A stretch of DNA of 64,000 nucleotides, taken from Polynucleobacter sp. MWH-UH25E (GTDB lineage: Bacteria > Pseudomonadota > Gammaproteobacteria > Burkholderiales > Burkholderiaceae). Where the stretch lies: positions 372,001 through 436,000 of the forward strand of contig NZ_CP061286.1 of the NCBI RefSeq assembly GCF_018687095.1, given 5' to 3'. Each line of letters begins with the position of its first letter. The stretch's first letter is position 1. A program made the position numbers and the translations under genes. Below are positions 50,673-58,976 of this stretch, in pieces. The notes beneath the pieces were generated by a model. It was given only the letters and a program-made list of their open reading frames with translations, did no database searches and was not told where the DNA came from.

Positions 50673-53168
50673 ATGGCTGAATCCCGCTCACGTACCGTTA
50701 CGTTGAATCCTGGCATGATGGGTTCTGGGGATTCAGTTGTGCAGGCCTTAAAAGTACCCCCGCATTCTGTAGAGGCCGAGCAATCACTGCTCGGTGGTCT
50801 ACTTATTGATAACTCTTCTTGGGATAACCTGGGTGGAGTATTAAACGACAAAGATTTCTATCGCCCTGAGCATGCTTTGATCTACAAGGTCATTGCGCGC
50901 CTCATTAGCGACAATCATCCCGCTGACGTCATTACGGTTTATGACGCTGTTAAGTCCGAGCAGGGTGGTGATTTAGTTAGTATTGATTACTTAAATTCTT
51001 TAGCGCAGAACACACCAAGTGCTGCGAACATTAAAGGCTACGCCGATATTGTTCGTGACCGCAGTATTTTGCGTCGCCTCATCGAAGTCTCTGACAGCAT
51101 TGTGAACTCTGCGTTTGTTCCAGAAGGGCGCACTGTTAGAACGCTTTTGGATGAAGCCGAGTCTCGTATTTTGCAAATTGGCGAAGAAGGTAGTCGTAAG
51201 GCTGATTACCTTGAGATTGAGCCGCTCTTAAAAAGCGTAGTTGCCCGAATTGATGAGCTTTATAACCGTCAAGGTGGTAGCGACATTACCGGAATTGCAA
51301 CAGGCTTTATTGACTTAGATAAACAAACCAGTGGCCTGCAAAAAGGTGACTTGGTGATCGTTGCTGGAAGACCTTCAATGGGTAAAGCTCAGCCCCTAGA
51401 TGCGAAGATCAAAACGATTGATGGTTGGAAGTTGATGGGCGATCTTCGTTTTGGCGATCGTTTAGCATCAGTTGATGGTCAGTTCTCCATGGTGACTGGT
51501 ATATATCCTCAGGGTATTAAGCAGATCTATAAGGTTACTCTTTCGGATGGTCGCCAAGCCGAGTGTTGTGATGAGCATTTATGGCGCGTGATGTATCGGG
51601 ATTGGTCTGAGCCACGCGTAATCAACACTAAGCGTTTAATGGAAATGCTGCAGTGTGTGCGCTACAAAAATAGATTATGGATTGATCCAGTCTCTGGAGA
51701 CTTTGGGCACTCCAATGCATTGCCAATTCATCCATGGGTAATTGGCGCATTATTGGGCGATGGAACTTTGGCTTTATCTCATAGCTCAGTAACGTTTTCT
51801 ACTAAATCTCCTGAGCTTGTAGAGCGCATGAATATGCTTGCTGGCTATGAGATGGAGATGGTGCATGCTGGTGCTTATGACTGGCGCATCGTCTCCAAAG
51901 AGAGAATTGCTGTAAACGGTACTAGACAGCACGTTTCTAAAAATTATTTCAGAGCTGCTCTTGAAGATGTGGGTGTATTGGGATGCAGAAGTTTTGATAA
52001 ATTTATTCCCGCAACCTATCTAGAGGCCAATAAGAATGCTCGTCTCGCTTTATTCCAAGGCCTGATGGACACTGATGGCTGGATTGAAAAGTGGGGCTCA
52101 ATTCGTTTTTGTACTGCAAGTAAACAACTATCAGAAGATGTTGCTACCTTAGCGAGATCTTTAGGTGGTTTCTGCTCAATCGCAACCAAGCAGTCTAGTT
52201 ATACATACCAGGGCGAAAAGAAACAGGGTCGTCTGACCTATGTTTTGAATATGAGCTTTGAAGCAGGTTTCCAAGCTTTTAGCTTGCCTGAAAAGAAAGA
52301 AAGATTAAGAGCAAGCTGGGATCGTCAACGTCGTTTGACATTCAAGAGTATTGAGCCATCAAGAGTGACCCAAGCGCAATGCATTTCTGTAAGCCATCCT
52401 CAAAGAACATACATTACCAATGATTATGTTGTCACGCATAACACAGCTTTCGCGCTGAATATCGCCGAGAATGTTGCTTTGGCAGAAGGTTTGCCCGTCG
52501 TTGTCTTCTCTATGGAGATGTCAGGCGAGCAATTAGCAGCACGTTTACTAGGTTCTGTAGGGCGCGTTGATCAAGGTCGTATGCGTACTGGGAAATTGCA
52601 AGATGATGAGTGGCCACGTGTCACGGATGCCATTGCTCGCCTAAGCAACACTCAGATTTTGATTGATGAAACTGGTTCGCTCTCTAGTTTGGAATTGCGT
52701 GCGCGTGCACGTCGTATCGCCAGAAACTTTGGTGGCACATTGGGCTTAGTAGTGATTGATTACTTGCAGCTCATGAGTGGTTCGGGTTCTGAGAACCGCG
52801 CTACGGAGATTTCTGAAATCTCGCGTTCATTAAAGTCGCTTGCAAAAGAATTGCAATGCCCTGTTGTCGCACTCTCACAGTTAAATCGTGGCTTGGAGCA
52901 GCGCCCTAATAAGCGTCCAATCATGTCTGACTTACGTGAATCTGGGGCAATTGAGCAAGATGCTGACTTAATCATGTTTATTTATCGTGATGAGGTCTAT
53001 CATCCCGATACCACTACCGATAAAGGCGTGGCAGAGATCATCATTGGTAAACAACGTAATGGCCCAATTGGTACAGTGCGCTTGAGCTGGCAAGGTCCGT
53101 TTACGAAGTTTGATAATTTGGCAATGGGCTCTATTGGCTACTCATCAGGTGGCTACGAGCCGTTCTAA
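50673..53168 (+). CDS. dnaB: Replicative DNA helicase DnaB, interrupted by an intein
   Basis: An 831-residue precursor. Residues 1-238 and 591-831 join to a 479-residue DnaB, the normal length. The N-terminal domain (about residues 28-130: PPHSVEAEQSLLGGLLIDN) interacts with primase. The RecA-like motor has Walker A split as GRPSMGK (232-238) and TAFALN (591-596), then EMSGEQLAARL, Walker B VVIDYLQLM, QLNRGLEQR and SDLRESGAIEQDAD. It is the ring helicase at the fork. The inserted 352 residues (51387-52442) are an intein, so helicase activity depends on protein splicing. It is the last gene of the rpsF-priB-rpsR-rplI operon and has only 6 nt before the convergent NlpC/P60 gene. Confidence 0.96.
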   Translation: MAESRSRTVTLNPGMMGSGDSVVQALKVPPHSVEAEQSLLGGLLIDNSSWDNLGGVLNDKDFYRPEHALIYKVIARLISDNHPADVITVYDAVKSEQGGDLVSIDYLNSLAQNTPSAANIKGYADIVRDRSILRRLIEVSDSIVNSAFVPEGRTVRTLLDEAESRILQIGEEGSRKADYLEIEPLLKSVVARIDELYNRQGGSDITGIATGFIDLDKQTSGLQKGDLVIVAGRPSMGKAQPLDAKIKTIDGWKLMGDLRFGDRLASVDGQFSMVTGIYPQGIKQIYKVTLSDGRQAECCDEHLWRVMYRDWSEPRVINTKRLMEMLQCVRYKNRLWIDPVSGDFGHSNALPIHPWVIGALLGDGTLALSHSSVTFSTKSPELVERMNMLAGYEMEMVHAGAYDWRIVSKERIAVNGTRQHVSKNYFRAALEDVGVLGCRSFDKFIPATYLEANKNARLALFQGLMDTDGWIEKWGSIRFCTASKQLSEDVATLARSLGGFCSIATKQSSYTYQGEKKQGRLTYVLNMSFEAGFQAFSLPEKKERLRASWDRQRRLTFKSIEPSRVTQAQCISVSHPQRTYITNDYVVTHNTAFALNIAENVALAEGLPVVVFSMEMSGEQLAARLLGSVGRVDQGRMRTGKLQDDEWPRVTDAIARLSNTQILIDETGSLSSLELRARARRIARNFGGTLGLVVIDYLQLMSGSGSENRATEISEISRSLKSLAKELQCPVVALSQLNRGLEQRPNKRPIMSDLRESGAIEQDADLIMFIYRDEVYHPDTTTDKGVAEIIIGKQRNGPIGTVRLSWQGPFTKFDNLAMGSIGYSSGGYEPF
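51387..52442 (+). mobile_element. Class 3 intein with LAGLIDADG homing endonuclease, in dnaB
   Basis: The coding frame carries a 352-residue intein between Lys238 and Thr591 of the precursor. It begins AQPLDAKIKTIDGW, with Ala at position 1 instead of Cys or Ser, and ends VVTHN before the +1 Thr. Class 3 residues are all present: Trp66 two residues after block B His64 (DEHLW), Cys332 in block F (AQCISVSH) and Thr350 in block G (THN). Block C (WVIGALLGDGT, acidic Asp125) and block E (ALFQGLMDTDGW, acidic Asp230) are the two LAGLIDADG motifs of a homing endonuclease, and both acids are kept. The frame is intact throughout. Base composition looks like that of the host gene by eye. Confidence 0.95.
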
Positions 53169-53174
53169 TTCCAC

Positions 53175-53708
53175 TCACTTTGAGGCAATCCGTCGCGCCT
53201 CAGTAAATTTAGCGGCCCAATAGGGCGAAGTAATGTAATCAAGGCGCACGGTTCCACCTGCGCTTGGCGCATGCACAAACCGTCCTTGACCAACATAAAT
53301 TCCTGCGTGCGAATACTTTTCACCAGTAGTATTAAAGAACACTAAATCACCTGGGGCCGGAGGGCCACTTTCAATACCAATACCTTGTGTGCTCATTTGT
53401 TGAATGGTGCGAGGTAATTTGATTCCAGCAGTTTTGTTGTAGACATACACAATCAGGCCACTGCAATCAAAGCCGCCTTTGGGAGTATTGCCGCCATAAC
53501 GATAGGGCACATCTACTAATCCGATTGCCGCAATCGAGATGCCTTCGGTACCAACACTCGTGTCTTGTTTAAATTGAGCCACTTTAGCTTGGTTTGATTT
53601 ACCGCTAAACGTGCTGCATCCTGCCATCAGTAGCAGGGTGCAAATAAAAATGCCGCACCCCTGAAGAGTGCGGCATGAGAGGGCTTGCTTAAAGTGCGTC
53701 GGCAGCAT
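53175..53708 (-). CDS. NlpC/P60 family lipoprotein peptidase
   Basis: A 177-residue cell-wall cysteine peptidase. The lipobox LMAGC puts lipid on Cys31, and the NlpC/P60 domain follows (about residues 60-170). It has the catalytic Cys82 (GGFDCSGLIVYVY), His134 (YSHAGIYVG) and a third polar residue near His146 (RFVHAPSAGG). It cuts peptide cross-bridges in peptidoglycan. A longer frame starts at 53756, but the ATG at 53708 gives a proper signal peptide. That start is within the phoH gene, and the phoH terminator lies inside codons 11-20, which is unusual. Confidence 0.88.
   Translation of the reverse strand: MLPTHFKQALSCRTLQGCGIFICTLLLMAGCSTFSGKSNQAKVAQFKQDTSVGTEGISIAAIGLVDVPYRYGGNTPKGGFDCSGLIVYVYNKTAGIKLPRTIQQMSTQGIGIESGPPAPGDLVFFNTTGEKYSHAGIYVGQGRFVHAPSAGGTVRLDYITSPYWAAKFTEARRIASK
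53643..53676 (-). terminator. Terminator of phoH, inside the next gene
   Basis: On the minus strand a 9-bp perfect stem ATGCCGCAC / GTGCGGCAT (53676-53650) is followed by TTTTATTTG. It is 13 nt past the phoH stop and within the signal-peptide codons of the NlpC/P60 gene. Confidence 0.75.
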
Positions 53709-55335
53709 GATCCGCAAGGCGTGAACGCTCGCCACGCGCCAAGGTGACATGACCACTATGACGCCAGCCTTTGAAGCGATCCACTACATAAGTGAGACCG
53801 GAAGAACCTTCAGTTAGGTATGGGGTATCGATCTGCGCGATATTGCCCAAGCAAACAATTTTGGTTCCAGGACCAGCACGAGTTACTAAAGTTTTCATTT
53901 GTTTTGGAGTTAAGTTTTGCGCTTCGTCAATGATGACAAATTTACTCACAAAAGTTCTGCCACGCATGAAGTTCATGCTCTTTACTTTAATGCGCGAGCG
54001 GATGAGTTCTTGAGTCGCTGCGCGACCCCACTCGCCAGCATCATCATTGCGTTGTAGTACTTCTAAGTTGTCATCGAATGCGCCCATCCAAGGCTGCATT
54101 TTTTCTTCTTCGGTGCCAGGCAGGAAACCAATGTCTTCGCCAACAGGAACGGTTGCGCGGGTAATAATGATTTCGTTATAGCGTTTGCTGTCCAGTACTT
54201 GCTCAAGTCCAGCAGCCAATGCTAGCAAGGTTTTGCCTGTTCCTGCCTGACCCAATAAGGTAACAAAATCGATATCTGGGTTCATGAGGAGATTCATGGC
54301 GAAGTTTTGCTCGCGATTACGGGCGGTTACGCTCCAGACATTGTTTTTCTGGTGGGAGAAATCCCGCAATGTCTGCAATAGGGCAGTTTTGCCATTAATT
54401 TCTTTAACGTGGGCATAAAACGGGGTCGAACCATCGGGATTTTCTTGGTAAACAAATTGATTTACCAGCATGCTTGGCACGGTAGGGCCAGTAACGCGAT
54501 AGAACATCGTTCCTGATTTGGAATCCGCCCAGCTCTCCATATCTTTGCCGTGCTTTGGCCAAAAGTCTGCGGGCAATGACAATACCCCTGAATACATCAA
54601 GTCACGATCTTCTAATACTTGATCGTTGAAATAATCTTCGGCAGGCAATCCTAATGCACGCGCTTTAATACGCATGTTGATATCTTTGGATACCAACACC
54701 ACTTCTTGTCCTTTGCGGGTTTTTTGCAGCTCGCTAACAACAGCCAAAATGAGGTTGTCACCCTTGCCTTCAGGAAGTCCTTCGGGTAGTGCTTGGGTAG
54801 ATAGCTTGGTCTGGAAATATAAGCGACCAGAAACATCTTGATTACCTAATTTATTGAGGGGAATGCCATCATCTAAGGTGCCACTAGTGCCGGCAATCAA
54901 CTGATCTAAGGAGCGGCTAACGGTACGGGCATTGCGAGCTACCTCAGTCATCCCTTTCTTGTGATTATCTAGCTCTTCCAAGGTGGTCATTGGTAGGTAG
55001 AGATCATGCTCGGAGAAGCGGAACAGAGAGCTTGGATCATGCATTAATACGTTGGTATCGAGCACAAACAAACTAGGGGGTCCTGTACGAATAACGCGTT
55101 TTGGTTTTGCTGGGGCGCTAGCCTTGCCTTCACCTCGTACGGGGCTACGATCAGCTTTAATCTTTTCTAGCGCCACTTCCGCTGCCGACAAATCCTCTTC
55201 CGCATCATTGACCCACTCAGCCGTTTCAAGTGCAACTGGTTTTGCCTGTGCGGGACGTTTCTTTAAATCAGGAGTGTCCTTGCGGCTCAGTTTTACTTGA
55301 TCAGCAATTTGAGTTGGGATGGGTGGCAATGGCAT
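53689..55335 (-). CDS. PhoH family protein with N-terminal PIN domain
   Basis: A 548-residue protein of the PhoH2-like type. A PIN nuclease domain (about residues 85-215: FVLDTNVLMHDPSSLFRF, TTLEELDNHKKG, VSKDINMRIKARALG) is followed by the PhoH ATPase domain, with Walker A LGQAGTGKTLLALAAGL and Walker B FVIIDEAQNLTPKQMK. PIN-PhoH proteins are ATP-dependent RNA helicase-nucleases in other bacteria. A strong AGGAGA ribosome site precedes the ATG at 55335; the upstream frame to 55365 is not needed. Confidence 0.92.
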   Translation of the reverse strand: MPLPPIPTQIADQVKLSRKDTPDLKKRPAQAKPVALETAEWVNDAEEDLSAAEVALEKIKADRSPVRGEGKASAPAKPKRVIRTGPPSLFVLDTNVLMHDPSSLFRFSEHDLYLPMTTLEELDNHKKGMTEVARNARTVSRSLDQLIAGTSGTLDDGIPLNKLGNQDVSGRLYFQTKLSTQALPEGLPEGKGDNLILAVVSELQKTRKGQEVVLVSKDINMRIKARALGLPAEDYFNDQVLEDRDLMYSGVLSLPADFWPKHGKDMESWADSKSGTMFYRVTGPTVPSMLVNQFVYQENPDGSTPFYAHVKEINGKTALLQTLRDFSHQKNNVWSVTARNREQNFAMNLLMNPDIDFVTLLGQAGTGKTLLALAAGLEQVLDSKRYNEIIITRATVPVGEDIGFLPGTEEEKMQPWMGAFDDNLEVLQRNDDAGEWGRAATQELIRSRIKVKSMNFMRGRTFVSKFVIIDEAQNLTPKQMKTLVTRAGPGTKIVCLGNIAQIDTPYLTEGSSGLTYVVDRFKGWRHSGHVTLARGERSRLADHAADAL

Positions 55336-55351
55336 GCAGACTCTCCTAAAA

Positions 55352-55383
55352 GAAAAAACCGCCAAGCGGAGTGCGTTGACGGT
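55352..55383 (-). terminator. Terminator between bcp and phoH
   Basis: On the minus strand ACCGTCAA / TTGGCGGT (55383-55376, 55365-55358) is followed by a T run (55358-55353). It closes the arn-bcp transcript. The remaining gap to bcp (about 185 nt) shows no gene. Confidence 0.8.
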
Positions 55384-55569
55384 TTATGACGAAACTGGTT
55401 ATGAGCGCATCAGAAAAATGGAGGGGGTGATTCCCCGTACCTGCTGTGATTTGCTCAGGCTGTTGATTCAAACGGATTGTCAGACTTTCCCGTCGTTTAC
55501 GGTGCATGTAGATGACTTTACCCCAAATTTTGGGGTTTGCAAGCACCTCAGATCAAATTGTTGTAAAAA

Positions 55570-56037
55570 TCATTTAGCGGCTTTGGCAGCCTCTAAGACT
55601 TCGGTTACATGCCCTGGAACTTTCAGGCCTCTCCACTCTTTGACTAGCTTGCCGCTGGAGTCAAAAAGGAAGGTGCTGCGCTCAATACCGCGCACTTGTT
55701 TGCCATACATATTTTTCATTTTGATGACACCAAACAGTTGGCAAAGCTTCTCTTCGGTATCAGCAACAAGCTCAAAAGGAAGCTCTAACTTGCTACGAAA
55801 GTTATCGTGGGATTTGAGGCTGTCACGGGATACCCCAACAATTAAAGTATTGGCTTTAGTGAAGGCTGCAATGTTGTCACGAAATTCTCCAGATTCAGCA
55901 GTGCAACCAGGCGTCATATCTTTTGGATAAAAATAGAGAACCAGCTTTTTTCCTTTAGCGGAATCGGGGGTAAAAGTAAGGCCGGATGTCGCAGGAATCG
56001 CGCATGCTGGAATGGGTTTGCCGATAGCTACTGTCAT
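55570..56037 (-). CDS. bcp: Thioredoxin-dependent peroxiredoxin (Bcp/PrxQ)
   Basis: A 155-residue peroxiredoxin. The peroxidatic Cys45 is in YPKDMTPGCTAESGEFRD. The resolving Cys that many Bcp proteins have five residues later is replaced by Gly50, so it is a one-Cys form or resolves through another cysteine (Cys12 or the one in KLCQLFG). It reduces organic and hydrogen peroxides using thioredoxin. It is 56 nt downstream of arnD on the same strand. Confidence 0.92.
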   Translation of the reverse strand: MTVAIGKPIPACAIPATSGLTFTPDSAKGKKLVLYFYPKDMTPGCTAESGEFRDNIAAFTKANTLIVGVSRDSLKSHDNFRSKLELPFELVADTEEKLCQLFGVIKMKNMYGKQVRGIERSTFLFDSSGKLVKEWRGLKVPGHVTEVLEAAKAAK

Positions 56038-56093
56038 GATGATTCCTTTTTATAGTGATTCTTTGTAGTGTGTCTCTAAACAGATTGTTAGTT

Positions 56094-57005
56094 CTATTGA
56101 ACAATCAGCTCACCGCTTCGATTAGGTATTTCACCCCAAGTCAACGGAAATACAGCTATTTTATCGAGTTGGTTGGTGGCTTTCCAGGATTGGTGGAGTT
56201 CGCCCATTGTTACTAGATCGTGACCTTGGTTTAGCCACCCCATCAGCAGTTTTTCAAAGGCGGGTAAGAGCTTTTGCCCCTCAAGCTCGGCATGCAGAGT
56301 AAAGACTTGGTCATTAGGGTTGCTGTTGGTGATTTCCAAGATTTTGTTTACTGCACCAAACTCATCTGCACCATCAACGCCAATAAGTTCATCGAATGTA
56401 GGGAGTGTGGTTGGGTATTGCACATGCTTCGCAGTGCCAGATGACAGTGCTAAACGATACGGCATCAGATTAGGTTCGGCACGGCCGTCGGATGAGTATT
56501 GAATACCCCATTGATCCAGTTGCTCAAAAGCAGCATCATTCATTTGCCAGCCAGCTGCCCCATATGTCACTGGAGGATGTCCAAAAATTTCAATAAAGCG
56601 ATTCCAACTTTTTTGCATCATCGCTTTAGTCCATGTTGCATCTTGATAGCGAACGGCGTCTTGCCATGCCACATGATCCCAAGTATGGATACCAGTTTCA
56701 TGACCAGCTTGATCAATTGCGCGCATTTGCGCGGTAGCTTTTTTTCCAATATCCGGACCAGGGAGCAAAACTCCGTAGAGAAGCGTTTTGATTCCGTAGT
56801 GTTCCACAACCGAGGTGCGGCTTACTTTCTTTAGGAAGCCCGGACGAAAGACGCGCTTGAGTGCCCAGCCGGTATGGTCTGGACCAAGGCTAAATAAGAA
56901 GGTGGCTTTTAGACCAAAACGCTCTAGGGTTCGAGCTAAATTGGGAACACCTTCTTTCGTGCCGCGTAAGGTATCGACATCAACCTTGAGAGCAATCTTA
57001 GCCAT
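56094..57005 (-). CDS. arnD: 4-deoxy-4-formamido-L-arabinose-phosphoundecaprenol deformylase ArnD
   Basis: A 303-residue polysaccharide-deacetylase-family enzyme of the ArnD type. LKVDVDTLRGTKEGVPNL has the metal-binding Asp, HETGIHTWDHVAWQD the His pair, and FTLHAELEG the late His. It removes the formyl group from undecaprenyl-phosphate-Ara4FN before ArnT transfers the sugar. It is the last arn gene and directly follows the decarboxylase gene. Confidence 0.92.
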   Translation of the reverse strand: MAKIALKVDVDTLRGTKEGVPNLARTLERFGLKATFLFSLGPDHTGWALKRVFRPGFLKKVSRTSVVEHYGIKTLLYGVLLPGPDIGKKATAQMRAIDQAGHETGIHTWDHVAWQDAVRYQDATWTKAMMQKSWNRFIEIFGHPPVTYGAAGWQMNDAAFEQLDQWGIQYSSDGRAEPNLMPYRLALSSGTAKHVQYPTTLPTFDELIGVDGADEFGAVNKILEITNSNPNDQVFTLHAELEGQKLLPAFEKLLMGWLNQGHDLVTMGELHQSWKATNQLDKIAVFPLTWGEIPNRSGELIVQ

Positions 57006-57034
57006 GAATCCCGATGTTTATTGCGTTGATTTGC

Positions 57035-58081
57035 TTATTCTTTATCGACTAATGAGCGCGCTTTTTCCACGTCTTGGCGATAGGCTTCAAAAATGTTCTT
57101 AAGCGCATCAGCCATCGTGGTAGTTGGTTTCCAACCAAGTTCGCTCATCGTATTGTCAATTGCAGGTACGCGGTTCTGAACATCTTGATAGCCTTCACCA
57201 TAGTAGGCGCCAGAGGTGGTTTCAACAATCTTCACATCGTTTGCTGTTTTAGCGTACTCAGGAATGCCGCGTGCGATCTCGAGCATTTGATTAGCGAGTT
57301 CGCGCACGGAATGATTATTTTTCGGATTGCCAATGTTGTAGATCTTGCCGTTAGCAACACCATTTTTATTGTTGATGATGCGCATTAAAGCGTCGATGCC
57401 ATCATCAACGTAGGTAAATGCCCGTTTCTGAGCGCCACCATCTACTAGGTTGATTGGTTCACCGCGAACAATGTGCCCTAGGAACTGAGTTACTACACGG
57501 GATGAACCTTCTTTTGGTGTGTAGATGCTATCTAGACCAGGCCCAATCCAGTTGAAAGGGCGGAATAGGGTGAAGCGCAATCCTTCCATACCGTAACCCC
57601 AAATCACGCGATCCATTAATTGCTTAGAGCAAGCGTAGATCCAACGTGGTTTGTTGATAGGACCATAAACCATGCTTGAGGATGATGGATCAAACTCACT
57701 GTCTTCGCACATGCCATAAACCTCTGAGGTTGATGGAAATACCAAATGCTTTTTGTATTTCACGGCAGAGCGAACGATGGGTAGGTTTGCTTCAAAGTCG
57801 AGTTCAAATACTTTGAGTGGTTGTTGTACATAAGTGGCTGGGGTTGCAATCGCCACTAAGGGCAAGATGACATCGCATTTACGAATGTGGTACTCAACCC
57901 ATTCTTTATTGATGGTGATATCGCCTTCAAAAAAGTGCATACGAGGATGATTGATTAAATCCCCTAAGCGATCATTCTGCATGTCCATGCCATAGACATC
58001 CCAGTCGGTTGTCTCGAGAATGCGCTTTGAAAGGTGGTGGCCGATAAAGCCATTAACACCAAGAATGAGTACTTTTTTCAT
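57035..58081 (-). CDS. UDP-glucuronate decarboxylase (ArnA C-terminal domain as a separate protein)
   Basis: A 348-residue NAD-dependent short-chain dehydrogenase/epimerase-type enzyme equal to the C-terminal half of E. coli ArnA. It has the NAD motif LILGVNGFIGHHLSKRIL, the catalytic Ser/Glu in FPSTSEVYGMCED, Tyr and Lys in YACSKQLMDR, and the Arg in QDVQNRVPAI equivalent to Arg619. It oxidatively decarboxylates UDP-glucuronate to UDP-4-keto-pentose. A UDP-glucose dehydrogenase (Ugd) to supply the substrate is not in the window. It follows the formyltransferase gene by 25 nt. Confidence 0.92.
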   Translation of the reverse strand: MKKVLILGVNGFIGHHLSKRILETTDWDVYGMDMQNDRLGDLINHPRMHFFEGDITINKEWVEYHIRKCDVILPLVAIATPATYVQQPLKVFELDFEANLPIVRSAVKYKKHLVFPSTSEVYGMCEDSEFDPSSSSMVYGPINKPRWIYACSKQLMDRVIWGYGMEGLRFTLFRPFNWIGPGLDSIYTPKEGSSRVVTQFLGHIVRGEPINLVDGGAQKRAFTYVDDGIDALMRIINNKNGVANGKIYNIGNPKNNHSVRELANQMLEIARGIPEYAKTANDVKIVETTSGAYYGEGYQDVQNRVPAIDNTMSELGWKPTTTMADALKNIFEAYRQDVEKARSLVDKE

Positions 58082-58106
58082 GTTTACTGCCTCGTTTTCA
58101 TCTAAT

Positions 58107-58976
58107 TTATTTGCTGGCTGGGAACCATTCCAAGATCTCTATGGCTTGTTGGTCACCACAAATGCCGAATACCCGATTATCAACCACTTGGATGCCTAAA
58201 TCCCCTAGATTGAGGTTATCTGGGAAGGGGCCCTGAAGGCTAGTGCGGGCAACAATCATGGTTTTACCCTTGTGGTCAGTAAAAGCGCCTGGATAAGGGG
58301 GTGCAACCGCCCTGACAAGATCATGGACCTGTTTGGCAGTCTGATTCCAATGAATTTGCCCGTCAGCAGGTTTTCTACCGCCAAAATAACTCCCTTTTTG
58401 TAAGTCATTAGGCTTACGAGGGACATTTCCCTGTAAAAGAGCGGGGAGCGCCTCATGAATCACCTCAACCGCTGCTTTACTGACTTTGGCAAAGACATCG
58501 GTAGCCGTTTCATTGGGGCCGATGCTCACTGCTGACTGACCAACAATATCTCCTGCATCAGGTTTTTCTTCCATGATGTGCAAAGTGGCGCCTGTTTCAA
58601 TTTCTCCATGCAGAATCGCCCAATTGACTGGAGCGCGTCCGCGATATTTTGGTAGCAATGATCCGTGCATATTGAGTGCGGCAATTTTGGCGCATGCCAA
58701 AATCTGCGCAGGAATCATGTGGCGATAGTAGAAGGAAAAAATGTAATCAGGGGAAAGCGCTTGGATCTGTGGAACGAGATTCACTAGCTCACTTGCGCTT
58801 GGCGTGATGTAAGTAATATTTTTTTCTTGGCAGAGCTTGGCTACGCTTCCAAACCAAACATTTTCATGGGGATCGTCTTGATGTGTGACAACAAGATCAA
58901 TTTGAATGCCAGCTTTAATTAGCTCTTTTAGGCAATTAACACCAACATCGTGGTATGCAAAGACAACTGCGCGCAA
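58107..58976 (-). CDS. UDP-Ara4N formyltransferase (ArnA N-terminal domain as a separate protein)
   Basis: A 289-residue formyltransferase equal to the N-terminal half of E. coli ArnA. The catalytic residues are Asn102, His104 and Asp140 (LNMHGSLLPKYRGRAP, EEKPDAGDIV), the same numbers as in E. coli ArnA. It formylates UDP-Ara4N using 10-formyl-tetrahydrofolate. The start codon follows the arnC stop directly, and the decarboxylase half lies 25 nt downstream as a separate gene. Confidence 0.92.
   Translation of the reverse strand: MRAVVFAYHDVGVNCLKELIKAGIQIDLVVTHQDDPHENVWFGSVAKLCQEKNITYITPSASELVNLVPQIQALSPDYIFSFYYRHMIPAQILACAKIAALNMHGSLLPKYRGRAPVNWAILHGEIETGATLHIMEEKPDAGDIVGQSAVSIGPNETATDVFAKVSKAAVEVIHEALPALLQGNVPRKPNDLQKGSYFGGRKPADGQIHWNQTAKQVHDLVRAVAPPYPGAFTDHKGKTMIVARTSLQGPFPDNLNLGDLGIQVVDNRVFGICGDQQAIEILEWFPASK

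Noticed and set aside
51387..52442. Group I or II intron, or gene fusion, as the explanation of the extra 1056 nt in dnaB
   Set aside because: The reading frame is continuous, and the encoded residues have intein splice blocks and LAGLIDADG motifs, so it is a protein-level insertion.
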